NCBI GenBank assembly: GCA_016711875.1
Contig: JADJSD010000001.1
Location: 1,922,001-1,986,000 of the forward strand
DNA length: 64,000 nucleotides
Direction: 5' to 3'
Source of the DNA: Betaproteobacteria bacterium
GTDB taxonomy: Bacteria; Pseudomonadota; Gammaproteobacteria; Burkholderiales; Usitatibacteraceae
Position numbers and translations under genes: made by a program. Positions 1 to 9,323 of this stretch are shown one piece after another. The notes under the pieces are model-generated. The model was not told the DNA's origin, searched no databases, and saw only the letters and a list, made by a program, of their open reading frames with translations. The first letter of the stretch is position 1. The number at the start of each line of letters is the position of its first letter.

Positions 1-1
1 C

Positions 2-1135
2 TTCGAGGCAGGCAGCGCCGCGTGGCGCGCCCTCGAGGCCCCGGCGATCGCCTGCGAGCCGCTCGAGCGCGCGGATCTCGCCTGGCTCTTCTACACGAGC
101 GGCACGACGGGCCGGCCCAAGGGCGCGATGCTCACGCACGGGAACCTGCTCGCCATGGCCGAGGGCTACATATCGGACGTCGAGCCGCTCGACGCGAACC
201 GCGTGCTGCTGCACGCGGCCCCGATGTCGCACGGCTCAGGCCTGTATCTCGTGCCCTATCTCGTCGCCGGTGCCCTGCAGGCCGTGCCGGAATCCGGCGG
301 CTTCGAGGCCGACGAGGTCTTCGCGCTCCTGCGCGCGCATCGCGGCACGGGGATGTTCGCGGCGCCGACCATCGTGAAGCGCCTCGTCGACCGCGCGGCC
401 GCCACGGATCCGGATCTCTCGGGTCTCGAGACGCTGGTCTACGGCGGCGGCCCGATGTACGTCGCGGACCTTCGGCGGGCGCTGGATGTGATGGGCCCGC
501 GCTTCGCGCAGATCTACGGGCAGGGCGAGAGCCCCATGACCATCACCGCGCTCCCGAAGACGGTCGTGAACGACCGCGGCCATCCGCGCTGGCTCGAGCG
601 CATCGCCTCCGTGGGCCGCGCGCAATCCGGCGTCGAGGTCGCCGTCCGCGGCGAGGACGGCGCGGACCTGCCGCCGGGTACGATCGGCGAGGTGTGCGTG
701 CGCGGCCCCGTGGTGATGGCCGGCTACTGGGGCAACCCCGAGGCCACGCGACAGGCGCTTGGGGACGGATGGCTGCGCACGGGCGACCTCGCGAGCTTCG
801 ACGAGGAGGGCTTCCTCACCCTTCGAGACCGGAGCAAGGACCTCATCATCAGCGGCGGCGCGAACATCTACCCCCGCGAAGTGGAGGAGGCGCTCCTCGC
901 GCATCCCGGCGTCGCGGAGGCGAGCGTGGTCGGTCGGCCCGATGCCGAGTGGGGCGAGACGGTCGTCGCGTTCGTGGTGGCGAGGGGCGTGCCGCCCACG
1001 GCGCAATCGCTCGACGCGCATTGCCTCGAGCGCATCGCGCGTTTCAAGCGGCCGAAGGAATACCGGTTCGTGGCGGCCCTGCCGAAGAACCACTACGGCA
1101 AGGTGCTGAAGACCGAACTGCGCGCGATGCTCTAG
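2..1135 (+). CDS. AMP-dependent acyl-CoA synthetase/ligase, 5' end outside window
   Basis: This is the C-terminal 377 residues of a class I adenylate-forming enzyme; the frame is open to the left edge, so the true start is outside the window. It probably activates a carboxylic acid to an acyl-AMP and then an acyl-CoA. The P-loop-like motif YTSGTTGRPKGAM is at the start of the visible part, YGQGES lies mid-way, and the hinge region TGDL...RSKDLIISGGANIYPREVEE leads into the small C-terminal domain. The catalytic-lysine region reads GKVLKTEL. The substrate cannot be told from the sequence. Its TAG stop lies in a palindromic CTAG that also supplies the stop of the convergent CBS gene. Confidence 0.9.
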   Translation, partial: FEAGSAAWRALEAPAIACEPLERADLAWLFYTSGTTGRPKGAMLTHGNLLAMAEGYISDVEPLDANRVLLHAAPMSHGSGLYLVPYLVAGALQAVPESGGFEADEVFALLRAHRGTGMFAAPTIVKRLVDRAAATDPDLSGLETLVYGGGPMYVADLRRALDVMGPRFAQIYGQGESPMTITALPKTVVNDRGHPRWLERIASVGRAQSGVEVAVRGEDGADLPPGTIGEVCVRGPVVMAGYWGNPEATRQALGDGWLRTGDLASFDEEGFLTLRDRSKDLIISGGANIYPREVEEALLAHPGVAEASVVGRPDAEWGETVVAFVVARGVPPTAQSLDAHCLERIARFKRPKEYRFVAALPKNHYGKVLKTELRAML

Positions 1136-1827
1136 CCGGGACGGCCCCGGCCGGCGGGCAGCAGGGTCACGCGCGCCTCGACCCGCTTCACCCCGGGCAC
1201 GGATTCGGCGGCCACGCGCATGGCGTCGCGCTCGGCTTCCGAATGCGCCATGCCCCACAGGTGGGCGACGCCATCGGTGACGAGCACGTTCACGAAGATC
1301 GTGCGCGCGCCGGTGGACTTCACCGCCTGGAAGACGGCCTCGCGCAGGGCGCGGTCGTCGACGCTCGGCTGCACGGCCGAGTTCACCGGGCGGGCCACCA
1401 GCGCCTGCAGCAGGTTGGCGCGGCTCACGATGCCGACGACGCAGCCGTCCCGTACCACGGGCACGCGCTTGATGCGGTGCTTCTCGAGCAGTTCCGCGAT
1501 CTCCGGGATGGGCGTGTCTTCCGTGATGGCGATCACGTTGCGCGTCATCACGTCGCCGGCGCGAAGGCCGTGACTTTTCAGGTAGCTGCGGGCGTCGTCC
1601 TCCGGATCGCTCACGAGGCCGAGCCACCACGAGGGATGGCGCTCCGTGCCGGCATCGGCGCGGCGGATGAGGTCGCCCTCGCTCACCAGGCCCAGGAGGA
1701 TGCCGTCGCCGTCGACCACCGGGACCGCGCTGATGTGCCGGTCGAGCAGGAGGCGGGCGACCTCCTGCACGGTGACGTCGGTGGTGACCGTGAGCACGGG
1801 GCTCGTCATCACGTCGCGGGCCTGCAT
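1132..1827 (-). CDS. CBS-pair and BON domain protein
   Basis: This 231-residue soluble protein has two CBS domains (about residues 8-60 and 92-145) and a C-terminal BON domain (about 155-222). CBS pairs bind adenine nucleotides and act as regulatory sensors, and BON domains are thought to bind membranes or lipids. The two CBS domains each open with DVMT and carry the VPVV core strand. The start is chosen because AGGAGG sits a few bases upstream of the ATG. It lies 26 bases downstream of the protoporphyrinogen oxidase gene on the same strand and is probably co-transcribed. The precise role is unknown. Confidence 0.88.
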   Translation of the reverse strand: MQARDVMTSPVLTVTTDVTVQEVARLLLDRHISAVPVVDGDGILLGLVSEGDLIRRADAGTERHPSWWLGLVSDPEDDARSYLKSHGLRAGDVMTRNVIAITEDTPIPEIAELLEKHRIKRVPVVRDGCVVGIVSRANLLQALVARPVNSAVQPSVDDRALREAVFQAVKSTGARTIFVNVLVTDGVAHLWGMAHSEAERDAMRVAAESVPGVKRVEARVTLLPAGRGRPG

Positions 1828-1853
1828 CGCACGCCTCCTCGCGGACCGGTTCG

Positions 1854-3266
1854 CTACTTCACGGCCGCCTGTGCCTGGAGCCAGGGGGCCAGGGAATCCG
1901 CGGTATCCGCGGCGTTCGCGATGCAATCGCCGACGGAAACGCCTCCCCGGTAGTTCGCGCAGAAGCGAAGGCCGGGCACCTGCGCCTCGGCCTCGGCCAG
2001 CTTCGCGATGCGCTTCAGGTGGCCGAGCTCGTACTGCGGAATGGCCTGGGGCCAGCGCGTGATGGCGCTCCAGATCGGCGCGGCCGTCGCGCCCAGCAGC
2101 TCGCGGTGCTCGCGGCCCACCTCGGCGAGAATGCGCTCGTCCGTGTCCGCGGCGAGGGCCGGGTTGCGGCGGCCGCCCACGAACGTGGTGAGCATCGCGT
2201 GCTTGGCATCGGCGCGACCCTCGAACATGGAGCTCGAGAAGAGCGTGCCGAGCAGGGCGCGGTTCTCCTTCTTCGGCGCGAGCAGGCCGAAGCCGCCCAG
2301 GCCGTGGGCGATGTCCTTGCGCGCGTACGCGCTCGCGACGACGCAAACCGCCGGGTACTCGACCAGGGCCAGCGCGCGGGATGCCTCGGGCGCGAAGCTC
2401 TCGACGAGCGTGGCCGCGGCGTAGGCGGGCGTGGCGACGACGACCGCGCGCGAGTGGCGCGTGGTGCGCACGCCATCCTGCTCGACCGTCGTGACGAACG
2501 TGCCGTCGGGAAGGCGCGCGATCGCGATCGCCTTCGCGCCCAGCGTGACCCGTCCCGCCTGGCTCGCCAGCGCGTCGGTGAGGGTCTGCATGCCGCCCGC
2601 GAACGAAAAGCTCTTCGCCGTGTTCTTGGCCGTCTCGGCGCGCTTCTTCCGTTCCCGGGCCCCGAGGAACTGCCCCTTGATGAGGCTGCCCCAGCGCTGC
2701 TCGAGCGCGTACAGCTTCGGGAACGCGGCGGGCACCGACAGGCGCTCCGGGTCGCCCGCGTAGATGCCGGCGACGAAGGGCTCGATGGCGTAGTCGAGGA
2801 ACTCCACGCCCAGGCGGCGGCGCACGAAATGCGCGATGGTCTCTTCCTCGTCCGCCGGCTGCTTCCCGATGAAGGGCTCGAGCGCGAGGCGCGCCTTGGC
2901 GCGGAAGGAGAAGAGGGGAGTCGACAGGAACGCGCCCGGGGACATGGGCAGCGCCACGGGCCGGCCACCCTTCACGACGAAGCGGGTGTTGGAGATCTCG
3001 CTGGCGAAGCGCATCTCGGCCTTCACGCCGGCGGCCTCGACGAGCTCGCCGATCTTCGGCGTGGTGTCCAGGGCGCTGTTGGGTCCCGTTTCGTAGAGCA
3101 TCCCGTCGCGGCGCACCGATCCGATCACCCCGCCGGGCTTCGTGGCGGGGTCGATCACTTCGACCGAGAGCCCGGCGCGCGACAGGTGAAAGGCCGTTGC
3201 GAGGCCCGAGATGCCGGCGCCGACGACGAGAACGTCGAGGCCGGCCGTCATGCTGTCCATGGTCAT
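1854..3266 (-). CDS. hemG: protoporphyrinogen oxidase (oxygen-dependent, FAD)
   Basis: This 470-residue enzyme oxidises protoporphyrinogen IX to protoporphyrin IX, the penultimate step of heme synthesis. The N-terminal Rossmann motif GAGISGLATAFHL binds FAD, and the ETGPNS segment near residue 60 is typical of the HemY-type oxygen-dependent family. The C-terminal segment with FCANYRGGVSVGDCI is the second FAD-contact region. The length fits the family. Three in-frame ATGs lie close together (3266, 3260 and 3251) with no strong Shine-Dalgarno sequence, so the start is uncertain by a few codons. A gene for a CBS-BON protein follows on the same strand. Confidence 0.9.
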   Translation of the reverse strand: MTMDSMTAGLDVLVVGAGISGLATAFHLSRAGLSVEVIDPATKPGGVIGSVRRDGMLYETGPNSALDTTPKIGELVEAAGVKAEMRFASEISNTRFVVKGGRPVALPMSPGAFLSTPLFSFRAKARLALEPFIGKQPADEEETIAHFVRRRLGVEFLDYAIEPFVAGIYAGDPERLSVPAAFPKLYALEQRWGSLIKGQFLGARERKKRAETAKNTAKSFSFAGGMQTLTDALASQAGRVTLGAKAIAIARLPDGTFVTTVEQDGVRTTRHSRAVVVATPAYAAATLVESFAPEASRALALVEYPAVCVVASAYARKDIAHGLGGFGLLAPKKENRALLGTLFSSSMFEGRADAKHAMLTTFVGGRRNPALAADTDERILAEVGREHRELLGATAAPIWSAITRWPQAIPQYELGHLKRIAKLAEAEAQVPGLRFCANYRGGVSVGDCIANAADTADSLAPWLQAQAAVK

Positions 3267-3371
3267 CGATCCGTTTTCCGTTTGTGCAGCCTTCTTTTTA
3301 GGCTCCCCGCCGCGCGCTTCGTTGATGCCCATCAAGCGGGCCGCCCGAGCGGGCGGGGGCATAATGGCACC

Positions 3372-4265
3372 ATGGTCCCACAAGAAGCGCTGTTTCCCGG
3401 ATTCCGGGTCGTCCGGGCGCCCGGCGCAGGCGCCGAGGTGCACGCGGTCGTCGGCGGATCCGGCCCGCCGCTGCTGCTGCTCCATGGCTACGCGCAGACC
3501 CACGCCCTCTGGCACAAGGTGGCCCCGCGCCTCGCCCGGCGATTCACCGTCGTCGCGGCGGACCTTCGCGGCTATGGCGATTCCGGCAAGCCCGCCACGG
3601 ACGCGAACCACGAACCATACTCGAAGCGCGAGATGGCGAAGGACGCCGTCGCCCTGATGGCGCATCTCGGCCACGCGCGATTCGCGCTGGCCGGTCACGA
3701 CCGGGGGGCGCGCGTCTCGCACCGCCTCGCCGCGGACCATCCCGACGCGGTCACGCGCGTCGCCCTGCTCGACATCGCGCCCACGCTCGCGATGTACGAG
3801 CGCACCGACATGGCCTTCGCCCGTGCGTACTGGCACTGGTTCTTCCTCATCCAGAAGGCGCCGATCCCCGAGACGATGATCGGGCACGACCCGGCCGGCT
3901 ACCTCGCCTTCAAGATGCGCGACCGCGGCATGGGAGACGATCCGTTCGACCCGCGCGCGTGGGCGGAATACGTGCGCTGCTTCACGCCGGAGGCCATCCA
4001 CGCCACGTGCGAGGACTACCGCGCCGCCGCCACGGTCGATCTCGAGCACGACCGCGCCGACCGCGAAGCCGGGCGCAAGGTCGGCTGTCCGCTGCTGGTG
4101 CTCTGGGGCTCGCGGGGCGTCATCGAGAAGTGCTACGACGCGCTGGCCGAATGGCGGCGCGTGGCGACGGACGTGCGTGGCAAGTCCCTGCCGTCCGGCC
4201 ACTACCTGCCCGAGGAGGTCCCGGACCTCGTCGCGGACGAATTCGAGACCTTCTTTTCCGAGTAG
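3372..4265 (+). CDS. alpha/beta-hydrolase, fluoroacetate dehalogenase type
   Basis: This 297-residue alpha/beta-hydrolase has the full residue set known from fluoroacetate dehalogenases such as RPA1163. These are the nucleophile Asp110 in GHDRGAR, the carboxylate-binding Arg111 and Arg114, Asp134, the halide-pocket His155 and Trp156 in YWHWFF, Tyr216, and the catalytic base His277 in SGHYLPEE. The oxyanion motif HGYAQT is at residues 38-43. The expected reaction is hydrolysis of fluoroacetate (or chloroacetate) to glycolate in the cytoplasm. It lies 6 bases upstream of a tartrate/D-malate dehydrogenase gene and is divergent from hemG. The ATG at 3372 has only a weak ribosome-binding site. Substrate preference is inferred; epoxide hydrolases are the nearest alternative. 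Confidence 0.85.
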   Translation: MVPQEALFPGFRVVRAPGAGAEVHAVVGGSGPPLLLLHGYAQTHALWHKVAPRLARRFTVVAADLRGYGDSGKPATDANHEPYSKREMAKDAVALMAHLGHARFALAGHDRGARVSHRLAADHPDAVTRVALLDIAPTLAMYERTDMAFARAYWHWFFLIQKAPIPETMIGHDPAGYLAFKMRDRGMGDDPFDPRAWAEYVRCFTPEAIHATCEDYRAAATVDLEHDRADREAGRKVGCPLLVLWGSRGVIEKCYDALAEWRRVATDVRGKSLPSGHYLPEEVPDLVADEFETFFSE

Positions 4266-4271
4266 AGAGCC

Positions 4272-5327
4272 ATGAAGACCTACAAGATCGCCACGATTCC
4301 CGGTGACGGGATCGGCAACGAAGTCCTTCCCGAAGGTGTCCGCGTTCTCGAGGCCGCCGGCCGCCGGTTCGGCATCGGCTTCACGTGGGACGAGAAGCCC
4401 TGGAGCTGCGAGTACTACGCGAAGCATGGCCGCATGATGCCCGAGGACGGCCTCGCCTCCATTCGCGGCCACGACGCCATCTACCTGGGCGCCGTGGGCT
4501 TTCCCGGCGTGCCGGACCACGTCTCGCTCTGGGGCCTGCTCGTGCCCATCCGTCGCGAGTTCCAGCAGTACGTGAACCTGCGACCCGTGCGCCTCATGCC
4601 CGGCGTGCCGAGCCCGCTGGCGAACCGCAAGCCGGGCGACATCGACTTCTGGGTCGTGCGCGAGAACAATGAGGGCGAGTATTCCTCGATGGGCGGGCGC
4701 ATGTACGCGGGCACCGAGGCCGAGTTCGCCACGCAGCTCTCGGTCTTTTCGAAGAAGGGCACGGACCGCATCATGCGCTACGCGTTCGAGCTCGCCCGGA
4801 AGCGCACGAGGAAGCACGTGACGAGCGCCACCAAGTCGAACGGCATCTCCATCACGATGCCGTACTGGGACGAGCGCTTCAAGGCGATCAGCGCCGAGTA
4901 CCCGGACGTGAAGACCTCTCAGTACCACATCGACATCCTCACCGCGCACTTCGTGCAGCATCCCGACTGGTTCGACGTCGTGGTGGGCTCGAACCTCTTC
5001 GGCGACATCCTTTCCGACCTGGGCCCGGCCTGCACGGGCACGATCGGCATCGCCCCCGGCGCCAACATCAACCCCGAGCGGGAATTTCCCTCGTGCTTCG
5101 AGCCGGTGCACGGCAGCGCCCCTGATATCGCCGGCAAGGGCATCGCCAACCCCATCGGCCAGATCTGGTCGGGAGCCATGATGCTCGAGCACCTCGGGCA
5201 CGAGGACGCGGGCGCCGCCATCGTGGAGGCGATCGCGAAAGTGATCGCCTCGGGACCGAAGACGCGCGACATGGGCGGCACCGCCTCGACGAAGGAAGTG
5301 GGCGAGGCGATCGCCGCGGCACTCTAG
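4272..5327 (+). CDS. ttuC: tartrate / D-malate dehydrogenase (decarboxylating), IPMDH family
   Basis: This 351-residue NAD-dependent beta-hydroxyacid oxidative decarboxylase oxidises tartrate and/or D-malate. The segment VPDHVSLWGLL followed by NLRPVRLMPGVPSPL separates the TtuC/DmlA branch from 3-isopropylmalate dehydrogenase (LeuB). The Mg-binding aspartates are in SNLFGDILSDLGP and the nucleotide-binding segment is EPVHGSAPDIAGKG. Only 6 bases separate it from the dehalogenase gene, so the two are probably co-transcribed. A TctCBA uptake system for carboxylates follows, which fits import and oxidation of a small hydroxy-acid. Confidence 0.88.
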   Translation: MKTYKIATIPGDGIGNEVLPEGVRVLEAAGRRFGIGFTWDEKPWSCEYYAKHGRMMPEDGLASIRGHDAIYLGAVGFPGVPDHVSLWGLLVPIRREFQQYVNLRPVRLMPGVPSPLANRKPGDIDFWVVRENNEGEYSSMGGRMYAGTEAEFATQLSVFSKKGTDRIMRYAFELARKRTRKHVTSATKSNGISITMPYWDERFKAISAEYPDVKTSQYHIDILTAHFVQHPDWFDVVVGSNLFGDILSDLGPACTGTIGIAPGANINPEREFPSCFEPVHGSAPDIAGKGIANPIGQIWSGAMMLEHLGHEDAGAAIVEAIAKVIASGPKTRDMGGTASTKEVGEAIAAAL

Positions 5328-5448
5328 CCGCCCCCGTTTTGCCGGAATGCGGCATCGCGTCATGGAAAGGCGGGGCTGAAATACGGTATACATCGGGGTG
5401 ACGAGAGTCCCCATTTCCAGGGGACCCGACCCACGAGGAGATTTCACC

Positions 5449-6400
5449 ATGCAACGACGCGAATTCCTGGTCGCCGGCGGCGCCCTGGCCGCCACCCTGT
5501 CCCTGCCCGCCCGCGCAGCCTTTCCCGACAAGCCCGTCCGCCTCATCATCCCGTTCGCCCCGGGCGGCGAATCCGACATCGGCGCCCGGCTGCAGCAGGG
5601 CGTCTTCCGGAAGATCACCGGGCAGGAAATGGTCATCGAGTCGAAGCCGGGCGCCGGTGGCGCGCTCGCCTGGAGCCAGCTCAACGGCTTCCCCGGCGAC
5701 GGCTACACGGTCATGGGCACGAACCTGCCCCACATCGTCCTGCAGCCCCTCGAGGGCAACGTGCAGTACAAGACCGACGACATCGTGAACGTGCACTTCT
5801 ACCAGTACACGCCGGACGCGATCATCGTCCGCAACGAGAGCCCCTTCAAGACGTACCAGGATCTCGTGAAGGGCGCGAAGGAGGCAGCAGGACCAGATCA
5901 CGTTCGCCGGCTCGGGCACCAATTCGGCCAACCACCTGGCGCACACGCGGCTGAACAAGCTGATGGGCGCGAAGACGACCTACGTGCCGTTCAAGGGCAC
6001 GGGCGACCTCGTCGCCTCCCTGCTGGGCGGGCACGTCTCCGCGGCCATGTCCTACAACACGCTCGCCCTCGCCCAGAAGGGCAAGGTCCGCGTCCTGGCC
6101 ATCGCATCGGAAAAGCGGCTCGCCCTCTTCCCGGACGTGCCGACGTTCAAGGAGCTGGGTGGCGACTGGGTGGACGGCGCCTACCGCGGCTGCGGCGTCC
6201 CGAAGAGCACGCCGGAAGACATCCGCAAGCGCGTGTCCGACGTCTTCTCCGCGATCAACAAGGATCCGGAATTCCGCCAGAAGATGGCCGAGGGCGGCTT
6301 CGAGCTGATCGACGTCACCTACGACAAGATCCCGGCCTTCCTGGCCGAGCGGAAGCAAGCGTACATCGAGGCGGCCAAGCTGATGGGGCTCGCCAAGTAG
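5449..6400 (+). pseudogene. tctC: TctC/Bug-family solute-binding protein, +1 frameshift
   Basis: This encodes the periplasmic solute-binding subunit of a tripartite tricarboxylate transporter, which captures a small carboxylate and hands it to TctAB. The N-terminus has a twin-arginine signal (RREFLVAGG, ending near ARA), followed by the usual PVRLIIPFAPGG and GQEMVIESKPGAGG motifs. The frame breaks at about 5884: after GAG (5881-5883) one extra G shifts the frame. Reading on from CAG at 5885 restores TFAGSGTNSANHL and the rest of the family to the stop at 6400. With the base removed the product is about 316 residues, full length. It is either a real frameshift or an assembly error. Confidence 0.85.
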
Positions 6401-6538
6401 GCGGGGCCGGACATTCTGCGGGCGGGGCGGCTATACTGCCGTCACAACATGTGGGACGCCGCAGCCCGGCCTACCCACGCCCGACAACAGCGACAGAAAC
6501 GAGGAGGCGCCGGGTCACCGCCCGGCGATTGTGAGCGC

Positions 6539-7030
6539 ATGAAGCACCTCATCAAGAATCCCCGCGACTTCTGGGCGGGCGTCATGTTCTTCACCCTCGG
6601 TGCGTTGTTCGCCGGCGTGGGGTTCACCTACAAGATCGGCACGGCGGCGCGCATGGGCCCGGGATACTTCCCGCTCGTGCTGGGGCTGATGCTCGCCGCA
6701 TTCGGGGTGGCGATCGCGCTGCTCGCGCTGCGCGACAAGAATGCCGGCCCCGGCGTCGAGAAGTTCCACTGGAACGTGACGTTCTGGGTGCTCTTCCCGA
6801 TCGTGCTGTTCGGGGTGGGGCTCAAGATCATGGGCATGATCTTCATGGGCCTGATGGTGGTGATCGTCTCGAGCATCGCGAGCGAGGAATTCAAGCTGCG
6901 GCCGGTCATCCTCCTGGCGATCGGCCTGGTGATCTTCTGCAGCATCATCTTCGTCGGCGGCCTCAAGCTGCCGATCCCGCTGTGCCCCGCTTTCGGGGTG
7001 TTCGAGCAACTCGCGGCCTGCCGCGTCTAA
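6539..7030 (+). CDS. tctB: TctB-family small membrane subunit, tripartite tricarboxylate transporter
   Basis: This 163-residue integral membrane protein matches the small TctB subunit, which pairs with TctA. It has about four hydrophobic segments, with the first helix after NPRDFWAGVMFF and the family motif TAARMGPGYFPLVLG near residues 32-46. The ATG at 6539 is chosen because it gives the usual short N-terminus; a start at 6449 would add 30 low-complexity residues. It lies between tctC and tctA, with 10 bases to tctA. The substrate is unknown but is probably a carboxylate. Confidence 0.85.
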   Translation: MKHLIKNPRDFWAGVMFFTLGALFAGVGFTYKIGTAARMGPGYFPLVLGLMLAAFGVAIALLALRDKNAGPGVEKFHWNVTFWVLFPIVLFGVGLKIMGMIFMGLMVVIVSSIASEEFKLRPVILLAIGLVIFCSIIFVGGLKLPIPLCPAFGVFEQLAACRV

Positions 7031-7040
7031 AGAGGCCGCC

Positions 7041-8546
7041 ATGGAACTGCTCTCCAACCTGCAGCTCGGCTTCGGCGTCGCCCTGGCCGGAACCAACATC
7101 CTCTACTGCTTCATCGGGGTGCTGCTCGGAACCCTGATCGGCGTGCTGCCGGGCATCGGCCCGGTCGCCACCATCGCCATGCTGCTGCCGGCGACCTTCG
7201 TGCTCCCGCCCGTTTCCGCCCTCATCATGCTCGCGGGCATCTACTACGGCGCGAGCTACGGCGGCTCGACGACGGCGATCCTGGTGAACCTGCCCGGCGA
7301 GGTCAGTTCCGTGGTCACTTGCCTGGACGGCCACCAGATGGCGAAGCAAGGCCATGCGGGCAAGGCCCTGGGCGTCGCGGCGCTCGCCTCGTTCTTCGCC
7401 GGAACGGTCGCCACGCTCCTCATCGCCGCGTTCGCCCCGCCGCTCGCCGAGCTCGCCCTCAAGTTCGGCCCGGCCGATTATTTCTCCCTCATGGTGCTGG
7501 GCCTGCTCGCCGCCGTCGTCCTGGCGCACGGCTCCCTCATCAAGGCCGTGGCGATGATCATCCTGGGGCTGCTCGTCGGCCTCATCGGCACGGACGTCAA
7601 TTCCGGCGTGGCGCGCTACAACTTCGGCCTGCCGGAACTGATCGATGGCGTGGGCATCGGTCCCATCGCCATGGGCGTCTTCGGGTTCGGCGAGATCATC
7701 CGCAACCTGGAGCACGGCCAGAAGCGCGAGGTGGTCGCCAGTCGCGTGACGGGCCTCTGGCCGAACTGGCAGGACATCCAGCAGTCGACGTGGCCCACCA
7801 TCCGGGGGACCATTCTCGGTTCGTTCCTCGGCATCCTGCCCGGCGGGGGCCCCGTCCTGGGTTCGTTCTCGGCCTACACCCTCGAAAAGAAGCTGGCCAA
7901 GGATCCCTCGCGCTTCGGCAAGGGCGCGATCGAAGGCGTGGCGGCGCCGGAATCGGCCAACAACGCCGGCGCGCAGACGTCGTTCATCCCCCTGCTCACG
8001 CTGGGCATTCCACCCAATCCGGTGATGGCCCTCATGATCGGCGCCATGATGATCCACGGCATCCAGCCGGGCCCGCAGATCATGACGGCCAAGCCCGACC
8101 TCTTCTGGGGCATGATCGCCTCGATGTGGGTGGGCAACTTCCTGCTCGTCGTGCTGAACCTGCCGCTCATCGGGATGTGGGTGAAGCTCCTCTCGCTGGA
8201 ATACCGGTTCCTCTACCCGGCGATCCTGCTGTTCTGCTGCATCGGCGTCTATTCGATCAACAACGCCTGGATGGACGTGCTGCTGGCCGCGGGTTTCGGC
8301 TTCATCGGCTACCTGTTCGGCAAGCTCGACTGCGAGGCGGCGCCCCTTCTGCTGGGATTCGTGCTCGGCCCGATGATGGAGGAGAACCTGCGCCGGGCGC
8401 TGCTCCTGTCGCGCGGCGATCCGGCGGTGTTCGTGACGCGGCCGATCAGCGCAACGCTCCTCGTGATCTCGGTGATCCTGCTCGTGATCGTGCTGATGCC
8501 GGCGATCCGGCAGAAGCGCGAAGAGGCCTTCGTCGAGGAAAGTTGA
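7041..8546 (+). CDS. tctA: TctA-family large permease subunit
   Basis: This 501-residue, very hydrophobic protein (about 11-12 membrane segments) is the transport channel of a tripartite tricarboxylate transporter, driven by the ion gradient. Family motifs are GVLPGIGPVATIAMLLP near the start, YYGASYGGSTTAIL, and the mirrored GILPGGGPVLGSF in the second half. The pair reflects the internal duplication of TctA. A weak GAGG ribosome-binding site precedes the ATG. It is the last gene of the tctCBA set and converges with a haloacid dehalogenase gene 8 bases away. Confidence 0.92.
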   Translation: MELLSNLQLGFGVALAGTNILYCFIGVLLGTLIGVLPGIGPVATIAMLLPATFVLPPVSALIMLAGIYYGASYGGSTTAILVNLPGEVSSVVTCLDGHQMAKQGHAGKALGVAALASFFAGTVATLLIAAFAPPLAELALKFGPADYFSLMVLGLLAAVVLAHGSLIKAVAMIILGLLVGLIGTDVNSGVARYNFGLPELIDGVGIGPIAMGVFGFGEIIRNLEHGQKREVVASRVTGLWPNWQDIQQSTWPTIRGTILGSFLGILPGGGPVLGSFSAYTLEKKLAKDPSRFGKGAIEGVAAPESANNAGAQTSFIPLLTLGIPPNPVMALMIGAMMIHGIQPGPQIMTAKPDLFWGMIASMWVGNFLLVVLNLPLIGMWVKLLSLEYRFLYPAILLFCCIGVYSINNAWMDVLLAAGFGFIGYLFGKLDCEAAPLLLGFVLGPMMEENLRRALLLSRGDPAVFVTRPISATLLVISVILLVIVLMPAIRQKREEAFVEES

Positions 8547-8553
8547 CGGCGTC

Positions 8554-9228
8554 CTAGCCGAGTCGCGTCGCGAGCTCGGCGAGGTCGGCCACCACGCCGT
8601 CCGGCGGCGATCCCAGCCGCTCGGGCGGCGCCTTGGCCCGGTTGACCCACCACGTGGCGAAGCCGAAGGACTTGGCGCCCGCCGCATCCCACCCGTTGGA
8701 AGAGACGAAGCCGATCGACGCGGCCGGCCGCTCGAGGCGCGCGGTCGCGAGCGCGTAGACGCGCGGGTCCGGCTTGTAGACCGCGGCGTCGTGGACGGAC
8801 AGCACGCGATCCCCGAACCAGACCCGAAGGTCGTTGTGGTCGATGACCGCGTCGAGCATGTCGGGGTGCCCGTTCGAGAGGATCGCGAGCATGCGACCGC
8901 GGGCGAGCCGCTCGAGCGCGCCGCGCACTTCGGGAAAGGGCGCGAGCTCGCGGTAGGCGCGCAGGAGCGCCGTGCGCGTGCCGGGCGGTGCGGCGAGGCC
9001 CAGCGAGTCGAGCGACCAATCGAGCGCGTCCGCCGTCACCGTCCCGAAATCGTCATAGCGCCCCATCAGGCTGCGAAGCCACGTGTAGTCGAGCTGCTTC
9101 GCGCGCCAGGCCTGCGAGAGCGCGGTCCCCTTGCCGGGAAAGTGCGACTCCGCGAGCCGCGTGACCGAATGCACGTCGAAGAGCGTTCCGTAGGCGTCGA
9201 AGACGAGGGCTTCGGTCTGCGCGGTCAT
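8554..9228 (-). CDS. haloacid dehalogenase, type II (L-2-haloacid dehalogenase)
   Basis: This 224-residue HAD-superfamily enzyme has every catalytic position of (S)-2-haloacid dehalogenase. These are the nucleophile Asp11 in FDAYGTLFDVHSV, Thr15, Arg42, Ser118-Asn119 in SNGHPDML, Lys152 and Tyr158 in YKPDPRVYA, and Ser176/Asn178/Asp181 in FVSSNGWDA. It hydrolyses 2-halo-acids to 2-hydroxyacids with inversion. A strong AGGAGGAG sequence sits just ahead of the ATG. It is transcribed against tctA and divergently from a second Bug gene. It is the second dehalogenase in 6 kb and is unrelated in fold to the first. Confidence 0.93.
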   Translation of the reverse strand: MTAQTEALVFDAYGTLFDVHSVTRLAESHFPGKGTALSQAWRAKQLDYTWLRSLMGRYDDFGTVTADALDWSLDSLGLAAPPGTRTALLRAYRELAPFPEVRGALERLARGRMLAILSNGHPDMLDAVIDHNDLRVWFGDRVLSVHDAAVYKPDPRVYALATARLERPAASIGFVSSNGWDAAGAKSFGFATWWVNRAKAPPERLGSPPDGVVADLAELATRLG

Positions 9229-9323
9229 GGGACTCCTCCTCAAAGGCGTTTTTCCCAGAATACGCCGCGCGCGGGCCGGTGGTAGCATTTCGACCAGCCA
9301 TCCACCACGCCGGTCACTCCCCC

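Noticed and set aside
3360..3372. CATAAT just before the fluoroacetate dehalogenase start taken as a leaderless promoter
   Set aside because: No -35 hexamer is found at a suitable distance, so there is no second element to support it.
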